Part shown: positions 61,263 to 64,000 of the stretch, piece by piece | Layout of the letters: each line of letters opens with the position of its first letter | Numbering within the stretch: position 1 is the stretch's first letter | Source: Hsuehochloa calcarea | Taxonomy: Eukaryota; Streptophyta; Magnoliopsida; Poales; Poaceae | Direction: 5' to 3' | DNA: 64,000 nt | Assembly: GCA_036346395.1 (NCBI GenBank) | Contig: JAYEVG010000058.1 | Span: 124,001-188,000, forward strand | Notes under the pieces: model-generated | Database searches by the model: none | What the model was told of the DNA's origin: nothing | Seen by the model: only the letters and a program-made list of their open reading frames with translations | Translations under genes and position numbers: made by a program

Positions 61263-62735
61263 TGATTGATAATTTGAACCTAGAAGTTGTTAGGCTTAAA
61301 TCTATTAATCCTGATGATATTTGTGATTCCTGCACTAGCTTGCTTAAAGATTTGACAAGCTTGAAATCTGCTCATTCCTCTGTTACTAATCAACTAAAAG
61401 ATGCTCTCGATGAACTAGAATCTCTCAAGTCTAGTTCTGCTTGCTTAGATGCCATTTCACTTGATGTGACTGCCATGGAAGCTATTCTTTTAACTTGCTC
61501 GAACTGTGCTTTACTTGAATTAAAATTGGATAGCGCCCTGAAGGAATTGCAAAAATTTGATGCTAGTCACACATGCTCTCATTGTAAGAATAATAGGATT
61601 AAGATACAAGAGATGACAGAAATGCTGGTTTACTCTAGAGTTGCATCTTGTGAAAATTGTTCCAAGCTTACAATTGAGATTGAAGCCTTAAACAAGACTC
61701 TTGAAGAAAATGCTAAAATTGAAAGATCCATGTCTTTTACTGTTTCCAAGAAAGTCATTGATTCTAACTCTTGTGTTTTGAATGCTGAAGTTGAAACCAT
61801 GATTGGTCAGATTCAAGAGGCATTTAGAGTCAAATTTAAGGAGCAGTTGAATAGGATTAAGGAATCCTATTGTGTGTCTTGTGAGGCCTTCAAAGTGGAA
61901 GTGGCTTCTTAAGAGTAAACGTGATGAGGTAATCAAGTCTAGAAAGTGCACTAGATGTGAGAGTCTAATTAAGGAGAATGATTACCTCAAGGTGACTCTT
62001 GAGAAGTTTTCGAGTGGGAAAAAGAAACTCAACATGATTCTTGATCAATCCAAGGTGAGCGTGAAAAATAGTGGTCTAGGTTTCAATCCCCTAGAGCATT
62101 CCAAGAAAAACCCACCTAGGATTGCTAGAGTTGTGAAGAATGGTCTGTTTGAGCTAGAACCTCCTGAGTCATCCAGGGTTGTTTTCAAATCCACTGGTTT
62201 TGCTCAAACTCTTTCTGGCAAGAAAGGTGCTTTTACTCATTCAGTACAGACTCCTCAAAAGGTCCAGTACCATTACACTTTCTGCATGAAAGAAGGCCAT
62301 ATTGTTGAGTTCTGCTTCCGGAGAGCAAAACTTGAGAGAAAAGAGAGGATGAGCGCTTTGAGATCCATTAGAGGAGTCCCTTCTCCAGCTATCGTCTCTA
62401 GAGCTAGGCAGCCTGTTTATCATACCACCTATAGGCCTAGATTTGTAGAGAACTTTGTAGACTCTTTTGGTGGGTCTAGGCAGCATGTTGGATTAGGACA
62501 TCGTGAGGAGAGACCACGGGTAGCACCTAGACAGTGGGAGTATCGATCTTTTGGTAGGTCGTTTCGGAGAGATCTAGATGGTTCTCATGTGCATCCTTAT
62601 GATTTTATTCCTGATCATGTTTCTGCTATTTCTACTGCTGCTCCCAGACATCGTGCTTCTCAGTACTGGATTCCTCAATCATTTATCACTAACCCCAGTA
62701 CTGAGGCACGGATGTTTTCTGATTGTGCTTTTTAG
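61263..62735 (+). pseudogene. gag of element J, second part (coiled coil)
   Basis: It continues the frame cut at 50202. Coiled-coil sequence is punctuated by CxxC pairs (CDSC, CSNC, CSHC, CENC, CVSC, CTRC). One frameshift lies near 61905, after which the frame runs to a TAG at 62733-62735. A KKKLNMILDQSK phrase matches K. Later it has a C-to-F-type knuckle remnant and an Arg-rich tail. Sirevirus gag proteins are known to have such a coiled coil, reported to bind dynein light chain 8 (family knowledge). Confidence 0.85.
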
Positions 62736-64000
62736 GTCCGTTGTGCGAGGAAGGAGGACATATGGCTTGTTGACTCCGGGTGTTCTCGACATATGACCGG
62801 AGATTCTAGATGGTTCTCCTCCCTCACACGTGCATCCGGCAACGAATTGATTACCTTTGGGGATGCTTCTACCAGGACCGTGACTGCAAAGGGCACTGTG
62901 CGCGTCAACGACAAGTTCATGCTTAAAGACGTCGCTTTGGTAAGTAAGCTGAGGTATAATCTTCTATCTGTTTCTCAGCTGCTTGATGAGGGTCTAGAAG
63001 TGAGGTTTAAGTGTGGTGAGTGTAGAGTTCTAGATTCATCGGGTGAGCTTGTTTTGAGATCTCCAGTTTGAGAAGATCTTACGTGCAAATTTGAAGATTT
63101 CTTGATTTCAGTCCTAGGTGTCTTGTAGCCTCAGATTCTCATGATCTTGTTTTGTGGCATCGTAGACTTGGGCATATAGTTTTTGATCATTTGTCTAGAG
63201 TCAGTTGCAAGGACTTGATTAGAGGTTTGCCTAGGCTGAAGGCTGTTAGAGATCTTGTATGCTCGCCCTGTAGACATGGTAAGATGGTGTCTGCTTTCCA
63301 CCCACCTCTTACTTTGGTAATGGTGATGGACCGGGATGCTTCTTCACTTAGACACGATTGGTCCTTCTAGAGTTCGATCATTTGGTGGGAAATGGTATGT
63401 GCTGGTGGTTGTGGATGATTACTCCAGGTATTCATGGGTTTATTTTCTCGCTTCTAAGGACGAAGCATTTGGATTCTTTATAGATCTGGTCCTTAGACTT
63501 GCTGTTGATATTCCTGGAGCTTTGAGAGCTATTAGGAGTGTCAATGGGACAGAATTCAAGAATTCTTCTTTTTCTACCTTCTGCACTGATAGGGGAATTG
63601 AGCATCAGTTTTCTTCTCCTAGAGTTCCCAGTGAGAATGGTGTTGTAGAAAGGAAGAACAGAACCCTTGTAGAGATGGCTCGGACCATGTTAGATGAGCA
63701 TTCTACTCCTAGGAGATTTTAATTTGGCGATCTCTCTCGCTTGTTATATCTCCAACAGGTCTTCTTGAGATCTGTGGTTGGAAAGACCTCTTATGAGCTT
63801 AGATTTGGTCATTCTCCTAAAGTCTCTCATTTCAAGATTTTTGGTTGCAAGTGCTTCATTCTTAAACATGGCAACCTTGATAAATTTGAGTCTAGATGTT
63901 TTGATGGTATATTTCTTGGATATCCTGCTCATTCTCGTGGCTATCGTGTTTTTAATGTTGACACTAACAAAACTGTTGAGACTTGCGAAGTTACTTTTGA
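62736..64000 (+). pseudogene. Protease and integrase region of element J (to window end)
   Basis: In the same frame as gag after the TAG. The protease DSGCSRHMTG (about 62770) is intact. Frameshifts occur near 63060 and 63340. The integrase zinc finger (RRLGHIVFDH, CSPCRHGK) and the core (LDTIGPSR, ENGVVERKNRT) are visible, but the second catalytic Asp is Val (codon 63540-63542, SVNGTEF). The integrase C terminus follows in another frame (KIFGCKCF, about 63840). The reverse transcriptase is outside the window. Confidence 0.85.

Overview
This window looks like grass (Poaceae) nuclear DNA. The evidence is AT-rich, retrotransposon-dominated sequence, very GC-rich 5' ends on the two recognisable genes, canonical GT-AG introns, and LTR families of the Tekay/chromovirus-like gypsy and Sirevirus-like copia types common in grasses. 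The species cannot be named from the sequence. There is no bacterial, organellar or free viral genome here.

Layout. 1-9272: right part of a gypsy-type element with a 5.48-kb LTR and a short interior without recognisable ORFs. 9273-22894: a pile of nested LTRs. It holds a gypsy LTR remnant split by a copia solo LTR (9433-11117), then a long minus-sense gypsy LTR (11589-22894) split by a third LTR (13451-19552), itself split by a copia solo LTR (15738-19520), itself split by a sister solo LTR (16381-18261). Exact 5-bp target-site duplications (TSDs) date most of these layers relative to each other. 22895-28555: a three-exon host gene of unknown function with a DNA transposon in its first intron, followed by a SINE-like sequence. 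28627-33546: a minus-sense gypsy LTR split by another copia solo LTR (28868-30692). 34519-39004: an old, inactivated Ty1/copia element. 39005-42506: a complete HIPP-type (heavy-metal-associated isoprenylated plant protein) gene and its flank. 42507-64000: a small copia element broken by a 3.4-kb gypsy LTR, then a Sirevirus-like element (from 47013, running off the right edge) whose gag is split by a complete 11-kb Sirevirus-like element (50203-61257, TSD CATTA).

Only two host genes are well supported: the HIPP gene and the unknown acidic/basic small protein gene. Everything else of size is retrotransposon, mostly solo LTRs left by LTR-LTR recombination.

The most interesting non-genic signals are three. 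A ~50-bp block with a perfect CTATTCGAATAG palindrome is shared by four different gypsy LTRs on both strands. A G-box/ABRE-like ACACGTGG sits a fixed ~85 bp upstream of the TATA box in four copia LTRs. Two clusters of short dyad motifs lie at matching places in two unrelated copia LTR families. I found no self-evidently new biological system. The LARD-like (large retrotransposon derivative) non-autonomous element and the cross-family LTR block are the best candidates for something under-described.
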